This document shows, piece by piece, positions 1 through 8,648 of a stretch of 28,791 bases of DNA. Source of the DNA: RGIG7213 sp045652135 (GTDB lineage: Bacteria > Bacillota > Clostridia > Oscillospirales > CAG-272); assembly GCA_045652135.1 (NCBI GenBank), contig JAZRTS010000038.1, forward strand, positions 1 through 28,791, read 5' to 3'. Position 1 is the stretch's first letter; the number at the start of each line of letters is the position of its first letter. A program made the translations under genes and the position numbers. The notes beneath the pieces were generated by a model, which saw only the letters and a list, made by a program, of their open reading frames with translations, was not told where the DNA came from and ran no database searches.

Positions 1-212
1 CTACCCCATTTTCGTGGTAGCACACACAATATCTAAAATACAGTTAAATGTCCAGTATTATTTTCATTTTTTTGAAATCAATAAATTTTCCTACCGAACA
101 AGTGTTTATCTGCTTGATAACACGTTTTATCCATATCCACAGAAAGATCTGTAGATCATCTGATAAGTGTATCTCTGTTTTTATTTGATAAGATATGTTG
201 CAGGAATCGTCT

Positions 213-359
213 TTAAATTTGCCTTATAGCACTGCAAGAAACACCCTTAATCTTTGCTAATTGGGAAACGGTCAAAGGGACACCCAAAAGAGTCAATGCG
301 ATTTCTCTTTGATGGTCATTACTTTTACAATCATTAACAGCATATAAGTAATCATCTGA
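213..359 (-). pseudogene. Decayed helix-turn-helix fragment (sigma-like)
   Basis: One minus-strand frame reads about 48 residues from SDDYLYAVNDC through LLGVPLTVSQLAKIKGVS to AIRQI and a stop. The second half has the form of a helix-turn-helix like the small sigma-70 region-4-like proteins found on clostridial mobile elements. It has no start codon or ribosome binding site of its own. A plus-one shift after the stop would continue as LKTIPATYLIK, which suggests a frameshifted C-terminus. It abuts the transposase remnant at 352-435, so both look like debris of mobile DNA. The family assignment rests on pattern only. Confidence 0.4.
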
Positions 360-435
360 AGTGTTCTTTGGGTACAAGGTCTTCTATGTATACCATTTCC
401 AATTTATTTTGTCTGTTTCTGCCTTCTAAAAGCAT
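352..435 (-). pseudogene. IS1182-like transposase, N-terminal remnant
   Basis: From the ATG at 435 the minus strand reads MLLEGRNRQNKLEMVYIED, then LVPKEHF, and stops after 27 codons. The string 'N-x-L-E-x-V-x-I-E-D/E-L-V-P-K-x-H' is the usual start of IS1182-family DDE transposases, which run to 450-500 residues. Here everything after the first 27 residues is missing and unrelated sequence follows, so the gene is dead. A good promoter still lies just upstream (473-501). This is a relic of an insertion next to the transporter operon. Confidence 0.6.
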
Positions 436-472
436 ATTTTCTCTCCGTTCATAAACGTTTTTCTATGCCTTT

Positions 473-501
473 ATTATATCATATTTTCCGCTTTTTTTGA
501 A
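473..501 (-). promoter_or_regulatory. Promoter of the transposase remnant
   Basis: Read on the minus strand there is TTCAAA, a 17-bp spacer and a perfect TATAAT, placed about 40 bp before the ATG at 435. It would drive only the decayed genes at 213-435. Confidence 0.5.
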
Positions 502-511
502 GCTTTTTAGC

Positions 512-545
512 AAAAAAAGCCCGCCGACTTTACCTTTGTCAGCGG
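512..545 (-). terminator. Rho-independent terminator of the transporter/nuclease operon
   Basis: On the minus strand, CCGCTGAC and GTCGGCGG (one G-T pair) form an 8-bp stem around a 9-nt loop, followed by GC and a run of seven T (512-518 in the plus strand is all A). It lies about 50 bp beyond the stop of the last operon gene (598). Confidence 0.7.
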
Positions 546-549
546 TCTG

Positions 550-577
550 GGAGCTGTCTTAGACAGCTCCTTTCTTT
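550..577. terminator. Second hairpin, possibly bidirectional terminator
   Basis: GGAGCTGTC (550-558) and GACAGCTCC (562-570) form a perfect 9-bp stem with a 3-nt loop. In the plus direction TTTCTTT follows. In the minus direction it is the first hairpin met after the lipoprotein gene, so it may act with the neighbouring terminator at 512-545. Confidence 0.6.
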
Positions 578-597
578 ATTGAATGATAAATAAAGCT

Positions 598-2718
598 TTA
601 GAACGGGTTGCAGCATTTTGCAGCAACTGCATCGGGATACTGTTTCAAAAGCTCGTCAATCGTACCTGAAAAATCGATACGGTTCTTCTCGCTCATTTTT
701 GCGGCATTTCCGCAGTCAGGTGTATGAACCTTGTAACCGTTTTTGTTTATAACATAATCACCTGAACCACCGGGTGTGGGTGTGGATGTGGAATTATCAG
801 GTTCGGTGGTTTCGGGAACGGCAATCTGTTTTGTTGTCTTTACCAGCGGGAACTGTGATACACCTGTATTTTCTGCTGTAATGTAAGATGTAGCGGAGGC
901 ACCTACAGTATCAAATGTGCTGTATGTCCCGAGATAGAACGCTGTGCCGTTAACAGTTGTTTCCCAAGCCTTTGTATCCTTGTTTTCGTTGAATACGCAG
1001 TTTGTTGTATCAGCGTATCTAAGCGCATCCTTGCCTGCCTCGTTCTTGTACACATCAATGTACTTTTTAGCACCGTTAATTGTAACGGAAATCTTGTAAC
1101 CACCCTTGACAGCTTCAAATTTGGCTGTAATAGCCTTTGAGTAATCCTCTGTCATCGTGAGATATCTGTCATCCTTTACACCACCATCAAGATAAAGTAT
1201 TTTTTTAGCAGTTACCTGGTTGATGTAAAGCTTGTATGTACCGTTGTCATCTGCAGGAGTTGTATCTGTATTATTATTGTTGTTTGTATTATTATTGTTG
1301 TTTGTGTTGTTGTTATTGTTGTTGTTTGAAGGTGTAATTGTTACTTCCTTCGTTACAAGTTCCAAGGGGAACTGTTCTTTTCTTGTATTATCCTTGTTGA
1401 TGTAGGATGTCTTGGACGCGCTTACTGTTTCAAATGTGTTGTATGTGCCGAGGTAGTATGTTTCCTCACCTGCTGCAACTTCCCAAGCAAATGTGTCCTT
1501 ATTGTACTTGAATGCGCAGTTTGTGGAATCAGCGTATGAAAGAGCTGCCTTACCTTCAGCATTGAGGGAAAGGTCAATGTACTTCTTTGCGCCGTCGATA
1601 GTTACATAGAACTTGTAACCGCCGTTAGCAGATTCAACGTAAACATTGAGTGCTTTAGCGAAATCAGTTGTTGTTGTGAGGTATCTGTCCTGATCTGTGC
1701 CGCCGTTGATGTAAAGAGCCTTACCAACCTTGGACTGATAGAAGTAGAACTTGTATGCTGTGCCTGCCTCGGGAGCGGAAACAACGTCAGTGGATATTTC
1801 GGGAGCGTCAGGTGTATCGGGTGTTTCGGGAGCTTCATAGTCAACCTTTTCAGTTGTGAACTCCATCGGGAACTGGCTGACTCTTGTGTTTTCAGCTGTG
1901 ATATAAGATGTCTTGGAAGCGCTTACTGTTTCGTAGTTGCTGTATGTGCCGAGGTAGTAAGCAACGCCGTCAACTTCTGTTTCCCAAGCGAATGTTGCGC
2001 TGTTGTATGTGTAAACGCAATCAGAGCTGTCAGCAAAACCTACAGCTGTTTTGCCTTCATCGTTTGTGAAGATGTCAACATACTTCTTTGCGCCGTCGAT
2101 AGTTGTAAAGAACTTGTAGCCGTTGCCGGATGCTTCTACATAGAAATCAAGTGCCTTTGCAAAATCGTCTGTCATTGTAAGGTATCTGCCGCCGGAAATA
2201 CCGCCGTCAACGTAAAGAACCTTACCTGCGATAGCCTGTGTAAGATAGAACTTGTATGCAGTTCCTTCTTCGGGTGCGAAAGCACATGCGGGAACGGAAA
2301 GTGCAAATTCTACTTTTTCTGTTGCGCCTGCAGGATCTGCAACTGTAGCTGTAAGTTTGTAGTTGATAACTTCGGGTGTCTTTTCGTCAACATCGATAGT
2401 AACCTGCTTGTTAGCTTCGTCAGCTACAACCTTGATAGCTTCATTGTCTGTTGTCCAAGTTACAGTATAAGCAACACCGTCATTCATAACCTGAGAAACA
2501 AGTGTGAAGTCCTTTGATGTCTCAGGGGACGTGATGTACTGCTTGTACATATTCTTGAGGAATGCTGCGGCTGATTTTACGTCATAAGCGCCTGTTTCAG
2601 CATCAGCAGTTGTTTCTGTGCCTGTGCCGGTACCTGTTTCAGTTGCATCGTCACCGCAGGAAACAAGCGGTGCTACGCAAAATACAAGCGCAAGCAAAAG
2701 TGCGAGTAATTTTTTCAT
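598..2718 (-). CDS. Triple-repeat surface lipoprotein with C-terminal Ada-like metal-binding module
   Basis: This 706-residue protein is probably anchored to the outer face of the membrane. It has a signal peptide with lipobox LVSC (Cys21). Residues 48-142 resemble an atrophied bacterial Ig-like domain. Three homologous repeats of about 140 residues follow (151-291, 318-458, 493-633), each with a 'GRYLT/DRYLT..FAKA' and 'GAKKY(V/I)D' signature. A nearly pure Asn/Thr linker (about 464-484) separates repeats two and three. The end (654-706) has the form YVINKN..KxHxxxC..KNRxxF..K-C-C-N-P, like the small Ada-type metal-binding module attached to secreted nucleases, but the usual CxxC is replaced by CC. 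The start follows AAAGGAG by 6 nt. It is the last gene of the transporter operon, 28 bp behind a nuclease lipoprotein, so it may bind nucleic acid or scaffold the nuclease. The repeats are not a family I recognise. Confidence 0.85.
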   Translation of the reverse strand: MKKLLALLLALVFCVAPLVSCGDDATETGTGTGTETTADAETGAYDVKSAAAFLKNMYKQYITSPETSKDFTLVSQVMNDGVAYTVTWTTDNEAIKVVADEANKQVTIDVDEKTPEVINYKLTATVADPAGATEKVEFALSVPACAFAPEEGTAYKFYLTQAIAGKVLYVDGGISGGRYLTMTDDFAKALDFYVEASGNGYKFFTTIDGAKKYVDIFTNDEGKTAVGFADSSDCVYTYNSATFAWETEVDGVAYYLGTYSNYETVSASKTSYITAENTRVSQFPMEFTTEKVDYEAPETPDTPDAPEISTDVVSAPEAGTAYKFYFYQSKVGKALYINGGTDQDRYLTTTTDFAKALNVYVESANGGYKFYVTIDGAKKYIDLSLNAEGKAALSYADSTNCAFKYNKDTFAWEVAAGEETYYLGTYNTFETVSASKTSYINKDNTRKEQFPLELVTKEVTITPSNNNNNNNTNNNNNTNNNNNTDTTPADDNGTYKLYINQVTAKKILYLDGGVKDDRYLTMTEDYSKAITAKFEAVKGGYKISVTINGAKKYIDVYKNEAGKDALRYADTTNCVFNENKDTKAWETTVNGTAFYLGTYSTFDTVGASATSYITAENTGVSQFPLVKTTKQIAVPETTEPDNSTSTPTPGGSGDYVINKNGYKVHTPDCGNAAKMSEKNRIDFSGTIDELLKQYPDAVAAKCCNPF
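820..2268 (-). repeat. Three tandem ~140-codon internal repeats
   Basis: The repeat units within the lipoprotein gene lie at about 1846-2268, 1345-1767 and 820-1242. Units one and two are clearly similar at the DNA level as well (shared stretches such as TGTATGTGCCGAGGTAGTA). The Asn-rich linker, coded by AAC/AAT triplets, lies at about 1267-1327. Confidence 0.85.
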
Positions 2719-2746
2719 ATATGACTCCTTTAAAAAATATTGTCAA

Positions 2747-4123
2747 TTAATGAACTGTTACATCTTTAACGGAAAATACCTTTATCTGATACTTGCCGTT
2801 GAAGTAGTCTACGATTCCCTTCACATCGATCGTTTTGCCTTCAAAATAATCACGTGTGATGAGATTTCCTGCTTCGTCAAGCAGAACTGTTGTACGTACG
2901 GAAATTGTCTGACCGCCTGACTGACACGTGAGTGTCATAGCACCGTCGGAATCACCGTCATTGTTTGTTACGTAGATATCCTTAACTTCCAAATTCTTCA
3001 TACTCAATGTTGAAGAAAGTGCAAGCTCTGCATAGTCAACTTCTTTAAGCATTTCTTCACCGTCATCGCCGATAACAGTTACAGACACTTTTGATGTTGC
3101 AAATGTTTCGGGAGATGTTTCAATGTAAGATGCTTCAAATCCGTCGCCGAGCTTCTGGATATTGTTGGGGTTTTTCGTATCCATCATATCATATTTCAAG
3201 TCAGAAACCTGATATGTGCCGCCTGCTTCGTAGAACTGCATTGAGCCAACAATACGAACCTTGTTGCCGGGCTTGATAACATTAAGTCCCGCACCTGTGA
3301 GTGTGTAGCCGTAGTATACGGCAATACCGTGATACATATTCGTTTCATCATCAAATGCTTCGACATAAATGCTCTGTCCGTCGTTTTTGGAAACTATACC
3401 CTCAAAAGCAACTGTCTTACCTGTGTATAATGCAGCGTTGGCACGAAGCTCCTTGAGTGTAAGCTCAATAGCCGATCCGTAATAAAAATCGGGGTCATTT
3501 TCGTCTGAATAAACGAAAAGCTTGTGCGCCTTAGCCTGATCGATAGCATTCATACAAATAGAGCCATAACGGTTCTGTGATGAGCTGGATGCAATGGCAA
3601 GGCCTTCCTGGAGTATTTCCAGGTTGAGGTTACGGTATTCAGCAGAATCTGCTGTTTTGTACCATACCCAAATGAGGTGACGGTCACCTGTTGAGTCAAC
3701 ATTGAGAGTATCTGTATCACTCTCAAGTATGATAGATGTTGCCGCCTGAAGCTTTGTTTTTGTGAAGCTTGAAGCCTTTTTGCCCCATTCTTCGATCTGT
3801 CCCGTTGATTCGGGAGTGTTTATGGCGATATATCTTGCCTTCAGTATTCCCTTATCAATAATGTTTTCGGGAACATAGAAGTGTGTTGTATCGCCGTCAA
3901 TGTACTGCTTGACCTTAACATTTTCAATTTTAAGGCTTGACGATGTCATATCAAGCTTGAGCTGTGAAACGTAGTCAACGATCTCACCAAGCTCACCCGA
4001 TGTCTCGGGAGCTGTATTTGTGTCCGCAGTAGTGTCAGTGCTCTGCGGGTTGCAGGATGCAAAGCATCCCGCAACCATACAAAGAGCCAACGCTGCAGAT
4101 AAAAATTTAGAAAGTAAATTCAT
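2747..4123 (-). CDS. Secreted staphylococcal-nuclease-like (SNase) lipoprotein
   Basis: This 458-residue lipoprotein is predicted to hydrolyse DNA and/or RNA outside the cell. The signal peptide ends in Cys-containing lipoboxes (VAGC, Cys20, or FASC, Cys24). The SNase OB-fold covers about residues 68-206. It has DGDT (76-79), RYIAINTPES (Arg97 and Glu105, matching nuclease Arg35 and Glu43) and GDRHL (Arg148, matching Arg87), so the catalytic Arg-Glu-Arg set is present. The calcium ligand Asp40 of the classic enzyme corresponds to Asn102 here. Two further OB-fold-like regions follow (about 225-312 and 340-456), typical of accessory nucleic-acid-binding modules. The ribosome binding site is weak, and the start lies only 19 bp after the binding-protein gene, consistent with one mRNA. 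Enzymatic role is confident at family level; DNA versus RNA preference cannot be told. Confidence 0.88.
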   Translation of the reverse strand: MNLLSKFLSAALALCMVAGCFASCNPQSTDTTADTNTAPETSGELGEIVDYVSQLKLDMTSSSLKIENVKVKQYIDGDTTHFYVPENIIDKGILKARYIAINTPESTGQIEEWGKKASSFTKTKLQAATSIILESDTDTLNVDSTGDRHLIWVWYKTADSAEYRNLNLEILQEGLAIASSSSQNRYGSICMNAIDQAKAHKLFVYSDENDPDFYYGSAIELTLKELRANAALYTGKTVAFEGIVSKNDGQSIYVEAFDDETNMYHGIAVYYGYTLTGAGLNVIKPGNKVRIVGSMQFYEAGGTYQVSDLKYDMMDTKNPNNIQKLGDGFEASYIETSPETFATSKVSVTVIGDDGEEMLKEVDYAELALSSTLSMKNLEVKDIYVTNNDGDSDGAMTLTCQSGGQTISVRTTVLLDEAGNLITRDYFEGKTIDVKGIVDYFNGKYQIKVFSVKDVTVH

Positions 4124-4142
4124 AAAATTTTACCGTAATTAA

Positions 4143-5582
4143 TTATGACATATATTCGCATTCTGCGACAGCGTCTTCGAATGCCTTCTTGATCATTGCG
4201 TCCTTGTCAGCGGCATTCTTGTACTCAACCATACAGTACTGAAGAAGTGCGCCTACCTGGTCACGTGCTTCGGATGAGCCGTTGAATGCAGGGGATGTGT
4301 AGTAAGCATCCTTCTGTTCAAGACAAACCTTAGCGGAAAGAGCTGCGATGTTGTCGCCGCCGTTTGCTGTTGCTATAAAGTCAGCGTATACGGGGTTCTG
4401 TGCAACGGATTCAAGTACGGGAACGTAACCTGAAACCATACCGAATTCAGCCTGGAATTCAACACAGCTTGTAAGGTACTTAACGAAGAGCCAAGAAGCA
4501 ACAACTTCCTGCTGTGATGTGCTGTTGAAGATACAGAGTGAAGGACCCTGTGAAATAACCTTCTTGTTGCTTGCATCTGCCTGAGGAATTGTAGCTATAC
4601 CTACTTCAAACGGATAGCTTCCGTCGTCAGTAGCAGCGGGACGCTGGTGTGTAGCACCTGCGGAAGAACCGATGGACATATAGGACTTTGTGCCTGTCTG
4701 TGCAACGAAAAGACCTGATGTGTATGCACCGTAGATCTCCTGTGTTGTTACATAGCCCTTCTGGTGCCATTCAGCAAATCTCTTAACGAAGCTTCTGTTT
4801 GTTTCGTTGTCGAAGAGGAAGTGGTTTCCTTCTTCAGCGCTTGTGTAGTCGGACTTGAGCTGTTCTGCCATTGTGATGAACCAGTTAGCTTCTGAGTCGT
4901 ATCCGAGGGGGATACAGTTGGGATCTATTGTAAGGATCTGTGCGCAAAGTGTTTCAAGCTCATCCCAAGTTGTGGGAACAGAAAGGTTGTTAGCGTCAAA
5001 GAATGTCTTATTGTAGTAAAGAACTTCTGTTGACTTGGAAAGAGGAAGTGTGTACATCTTGCCGTCACCGAACTCTTTACCTTCGTTGTAGTAAGCGTCG
5101 ATAAAGTCAGCGATCTGTGCTTCTGTAAAGCCGAGTGTTTCCTTTGTGCCGTCAGCCTTTGTAACCTCTGCCTTGCTGTTGATGAAGCTGTCAAGCGTTA
5201 CAACAGAGCCTGCAAGGTTGTAAAGAGCAACGTGGTCGGGATAGCAGTAAGCGATGTTGGGCTGGTTACCAACTGTAAGCTCTGTACTGATCTTATCGCG
5301 AACGTCATCGTAGCCGCCCTCCTGGGAGTGAACGATCTTGATGTTAGGGTACATTTCGTTGAACTTTGCAACGTACTTGTCAAGAACTGTGCGGAGATTT
5401 GCACCCATTGTGTGGTAGAAAGTGATCTCTCCTTCACTTCCGTCATACGTAAGTCCTACATCGGGAACAAACGCATTACCGCTGTCTTTTGTTTCTGTGC
5501 TGTCGCCGCCGCACGAAGCGAGTGCGAAACAGTTCAGAACGATCACCAGGATCAAGCATACTGCTGTGAGTATCTTTTTCAT
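4143..5582 (-). CDS. UgpB-like extracellular solute-binding lipoprotein of ABC importer
   Basis: This lipid-anchored receptor (479 residues) delivers substrate to the permease pair encoded just upstream. The signal peptide ends in lipobox ALASC. The mature N-terminus has the CUT1/UgpB pattern: FYHTMG near the start, then FNEMYPNIKIV and a glycine-tyrosine 'EGGYDDV' segment, as in glycerol-3-phosphate and oligosaccharide receptors. I chose the ATG at 5582 (MKKILT): the ATG at 5594 sits directly on the AAGG of the ribosome binding site, whereas 5582 has AAGGATGG about 8 nt upstream. CUT1 receptors usually bind sugars or phosphorylated glycerol compounds. Here the next gene, 19 bp downstream, is a nuclease, so a nucleotide or nucleoside ligand is inferred, not shown. 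Confidence 0.9.
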   Translation of the reverse strand: MKKILTAVCLILVIVLNCFALASCGGDSTETKDSGNAFVPDVGLTYDGSEGEITFYHTMGANLRTVLDKYVAKFNEMYPNIKIVHSQEGGYDDVRDKISTELTVGNQPNIAYCYPDHVALYNLAGSVVTLDSFINSKAEVTKADGTKETLGFTEAQIADFIDAYYNEGKEFGDGKMYTLPLSKSTEVLYYNKTFFDANNLSVPTTWDELETLCAQILTIDPNCIPLGYDSEANWFITMAEQLKSDYTSAEEGNHFLFDNETNRSFVKRFAEWHQKGYVTTQEIYGAYTSGLFVAQTGTKSYMSIGSSAGATHQRPAATDDGSYPFEVGIATIPQADASNKKVISQGPSLCIFNSTSQQEVVASWLFVKYLTSCVEFQAEFGMVSGYVPVLESVAQNPVYADFIATANGGDNIAALSAKVCLEQKDAYYTSPAFNGSSEARDQVGALLQYCMVEYKNAADKDAMIKKAFEDAVAECEYMS

Positions 5583-5638
5583 AGTTTTGTCCATCCTTTT
5601 TTTTGAAAAATTTTATGTTAAGTTCTTATATAGAACCA

Positions 5639-6535
5639 TTAACCCTTGATACCGCTTCTCGAAACACCCTTCATGATGTATTTTCTCAAAAATACAAACA
5701 CAAGGAAAAGCGGGAAAGATACGATAGCGACAGCCGCCATCTGAACGGGATAGTTGACCATATCGTCAACGGTGAAGTCAGCACCGCGCAGACCGTTTGT
5801 GATAAGCAGGTGCGCATCATCGTTTGCAACGAGGTTCGGCCACACGTAAGAGTTCCACGCACCCATCATCTTGAGGATCGTTATCGAAATAAGTGTGGGG
5901 AGTGAAAGAGGTATCATAACCTTCCAGAGGTATTTCAGGTCACTTGTACCGTCAACCTTTGCGGCAAGATACAATTCATTCGGTATCTGCATAAAGTTCT
6001 GCTTCAACAGGTAGATGTAGAATACACTTACCAAGAAAGGAACAATGAGAACCGTATATGTGTTCATCCAACCGAAGTCGTTAACTGTTGAATAGTTTGT
6101 GATAGTGAAGAGCTCACCGGGAATCATCATCGTTGCCAACAGCGCACCGAACAAAGCATTTTTACCCTTGAACTCAAGACGTGCAAATGCGAACGCGGAG
6201 AGCACCGTGATAACGAGTGACAAAAGTGTGGAAACGACACCTACGTATACTGTGTTTGTAAACAGCGTGCCGAGGTTAGCCGTTGAAAACGCATCAATGT
6301 AGTTTCTGAATACCATCTGCTTCGGGAAAAGCGTAGGCACGGGAAGGTTATATTCTGTAAGACTCTTCACGGATGAGATAAGCATCCAATAAAAAGGAAA
6401 CAGAACTATGATAGCGATTATACCGAGAAAGAGATATAAAGCCGCCTGAACAACTACCTTCTCAACCTTCTGTACGGAGGAAACCTTTTGCATGTCACGT
6501 TCTTGCATAACTTTTGAAGTTTTCTTTTCAGCCAT
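5639..6535 (-). CDS. CUT1-family ABC permease (UgpE/MalG-like)
   Basis: This integral membrane subunit (298 residues, about six membrane segments) belongs to the sugar-type importer. The first membrane segment is near residues 30-52 and is followed by the SSVKSLTEYN element typical of MalG-type subunits. The ATPase-docking EAA loop reads ELYLAAKVDG...LWKVMIPLSLP at about 190-215. An ideal ribosome binding site (AAGGAGGGA) precedes the ATG by 5 nt. It lies 12 bp after its partner permease and 56 bp before the receptor gene. Confidence 0.93.
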   Translation of the reverse strand: MAEKKTSKVMQERDMQKVSSVQKVEKVVVQAALYLFLGIIAIIVLFPFYWMLISSVKSLTEYNLPVPTLFPKQMVFRNYIDAFSTANLGTLFTNTVYVGVVSTLLSLVITVLSAFAFARLEFKGKNALFGALLATMMIPGELFTITNYSTVNDFGWMNTYTVLIVPFLVSVFYIYLLKQNFMQIPNELYLAAKVDGTSDLKYLWKVMIPLSLPTLISITILKMMGAWNSYVWPNLVANDDAHLLITNGLRGADFTVDDMVNYPVQMAAVAIVSFPLFLVFVFLRKYIMKGVSRSGIKG

Positions 6536-6547
6536 GATATTCCCTCC

Positions 6548-7486
6548 TTAATAGTGTGTTTTCTTCTTGCTGACACTGAGGTTTATCATCGTAACGATAA
6601 AGATAATGCCAAACAGAATGAGCGCCGCCGCACTTGCACGGCCCTGATGGTTTTTAATGGAATCGTAGATGTAACCGACCATCGTGTTAAGACGTCCGTA
6701 GTCACCTGCAGGACCCATTTTGTCGCCGAATATACCGACAATACTTGAATATTCCTTGAATCCGCCGATAAAGCCTGTGATTACAACGTATGCAAGCATC
6801 GGGGAAAGAAGCGGAACCGTGATCTTTGTGAACACACGGAGTCTGGGTGTACTGTCGATCTTCGCAGCATCGTAATACTGTTTGTTAACGCTCTGAAGAC
6901 CGCCGAGAAGAATGAGTATCTTGAACGGAAGCGCATTCCATACAATGTATACGGTCATAACTGCGATATTTGCCGCATAAGTAGAGCCTGCATTTATCCA
7001 GTTTATCGGTTCAATGCCGAACAGACCAAGTGCATTGTTTATTATACCCACCGTTTCAACAACCTGTACATCAGCCGCTGTATTTCCGACGATGTTAAAC
7101 ATTGCCGCAAATACCATACCGATAGCAATGGAGTTTGTTACGTAAGGCAGGAAGAATATTGTCTGCAAAAATCTCTGCAGAAACTTGATGGAGTTAAGGC
7201 ATACCGCTATAACCAAAGCAAGTATAGTTGATATCGGAACTGTAAGAACGCAAAGCAGAAGTGTGTTTTTAAGACAGTTTATGAAGCCCTTGTATTCAAT
7301 AACCTTCTGGAAGTTCTTGATACCGTATGTGAACTCCTTACCGCCGAGTGCACTCAAGCTGCTGTAGTCCTCTGTGAATGCCATAACGAGAGTGTTTATA
7401 ATAGGCCAGACCGTGAATATAAGCAACAGCACGATAGCAGGTGCTAAATATATCCACGCCTTCCATTGTTGTTTGCTGTCAACCAT
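6548..7486 (-). CDS. CUT1-family ABC permease (UgpA/MalF-like)
   Basis: This is the second membrane subunit of the importer (312 residues). A hydrophobic segment starts near residue 10 (WIYLAPAIVLLLIF), and about six segments are visible. The EAA loop reads YYDAAKIDST...FTKITVPLLSP at about 205-230, the docking helix for the ATPase. The gene follows the ATPase with 11 bp between, and its ribosome binding site (GAGGTGA) begins in the ATPase stop codon, so translation is likely coupled. Confidence 0.93.
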   Translation of the reverse strand: MVDSKQQWKAWIYLAPAIVLLLIFTVWPIINTLVMAFTEDYSSLSALGGKEFTYGIKNFQKVIEYKGFINCLKNTLLLCVLTVPISTILALVIAVCLNSIKFLQRFLQTIFFLPYVTNSIAIGMVFAAMFNIVGNTAADVQVVETVGIINNALGLFGIEPINWINAGSTYAANIAVMTVYIVWNALPFKILILLGGLQSVNKQYYDAAKIDSTPRLRVFTKITVPLLSPMLAYVVITGFIGGFKEYSSIVGIFGDKMGPAGDYGRLNTMVGYIYDSIKNHQGRASAAALILFGIIFIVTMINLSVSKKKTHY

Positions 7487-7497
7487 ATCTTTTCACC

Positions 7498-8592
7498 TCA
7501 AAAATGTATTCTTTCTTCGGTTTCGGCATCGAAAATAAATACCTTATGGGGTTTGAGTGAGTATTTAACAGTTTTAGCTGTTACATCGACCTTACTGTCG
7601 GAATTGATAATTGAACGGATAACGGGATTAAGAGATGCTTCGTTTTTCGAAACGATGCTTATGTCACGTCCCATTACCTCTACATTTGAAAGCTCGCAAA
7701 CAAGTGCGCCGTTTTCATCAAGGTTAAAGCCTTCGGGACGTATACCTATCGTTACATCACGGTCACCAACGCCCGGAACATCAAGAACTGCAGAGTTGCC
7801 AATGTAAAGCTTTCCGCCTGCAACCTTACCCTTAAATACATTTATAGGAGGTGTACCGAGGAACTTTGCAACGAACAGATTTGTAGGATCATCGTAAATA
7901 TCCTGGGGCTTACCAACCTGCTGAACGATACCTGTTTTCATAACAACGATCATATCGGAAATGCTCATCGCTTCTTCCTGGTCGTGTGTTACGAATACAG
8001 TTGTGATACCCGTTTCCTTCTGGATTCTGCGGATCTCTTCTCTTGTCTGCAAACGAAGACGTGCATCAAGGTTGGAAAGAGGCTCGTCAAGAAGAAGAAC
8101 TCTGGGCATCTTTACAAGTGCGCGGGCAATAGCAACACGCTGCTGCTGACCACCTGAAAGCTCACTGGGCTTTCTGTCCATAAGATCATCGATCTGAACA
8201 AGCTTTGCAGCTTCAAGCGCTCTTTCAAGCATCTGGTCCTTTGTAAGCTTGTCAGCACCCTTGAGATTCTGAAGCGGGAACATAATGTTCTGCTTTACAG
8301 TCATATGCGGATAAAGCGCATAGTTCTGGAAAACAAGACCTACTCCTCTGTTTTCGGGTGAAAGCTCCGTAACATCTTCTTCACCGAAGAAGATCTGACC
8401 GGAGGACGGCTTCTGCAGACCGCTTATCATGTAAAGCGTCGTACTTTTACCGCATCCCGAAGGGCCGAGAAGTCCCACGAGCGTACCGTCGGGGATCGTA
8501 AATGTGAAATCATTTACCGCAATAACCTCTCCGCCGACTTTCTTGTTACGGCTCGGAAAGATCTTTGTAAGATTTCGTAATTCTACTTTCAT
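7498..8592 (-). CDS. ABC importer ATPase (MsmX/UgpC/MalK-like)
   Basis: This cytoplasmic ATPase (364 residues) powers the CUT1 importer. It has Walker A GPSGCGKST (43-51), a Q-loop in VFQNYALYP, signature LSGGQQQR (145-152), Walker B LLLDEPLSNLD (Asp169-Glu170) and switch His203 in VTHDQEEA. A TOBE-type regulatory domain follows from about residue 235. Many Gram-positive bacteria share one MsmX-type ATPase among several sugar transporters. Here the ATPase lies inside the operon, so this importer has a dedicated motor. GGGAGG lies 8 nt before the ATG, and a separate promoter sits in front of it. Confidence 0.95.
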   Translation of the reverse strand: MKVELRNLTKIFPSRNKKVGGEVIAVNDFTFTIPDGTLVGLLGPSGCGKSTTLYMISGLQKPSSGQIFFGEEDVTELSPENRGVGLVFQNYALYPHMTVKQNIMFPLQNLKGADKLTKDQMLERALEAAKLVQIDDLMDRKPSELSGGQQQRVAIARALVKMPRVLLLDEPLSNLDARLRLQTREEIRRIQKETGITTVFVTHDQEEAMSISDMIVVMKTGIVQQVGKPQDIYDDPTNLFVAKFLGTPPINVFKGKVAGGKLYIGNSAVLDVPGVGDRDVTIGIRPEGFNLDENGALVCELSNVEVMGRDISIVSKNEASLNPVIRSIINSDSKVDVTAKTVKYSLKPHKVFIFDAETEERIHF

Positions 8593-8615
8593 TTTATCTA
8601 ACCTCCCAAATCGAA

Positions 8616-8643
8616 ATTATATATTAAATTAAAATGAAAACAA
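8616..8643 (-). promoter_or_regulatory. Internal promoter before the ABC ATPase gene
   Basis: On the minus strand, TTGTTT and a perfect TATAAT are 16 bp apart, with the -10 box 24 bp before the ATPase ATG. It would let the transporter-nuclease genes be expressed without the RDD gene. Confidence 0.55.
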
Positions 8644-8648
8644 TTTTA

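Noticed and set aside
1..20. CTACC/GGTAG inverted repeat as an insertion-sequence end.
   Set aside because: The arms are only 5 bp, the window edge cuts the context, and no matching end was found on the other side of the transposase relic.
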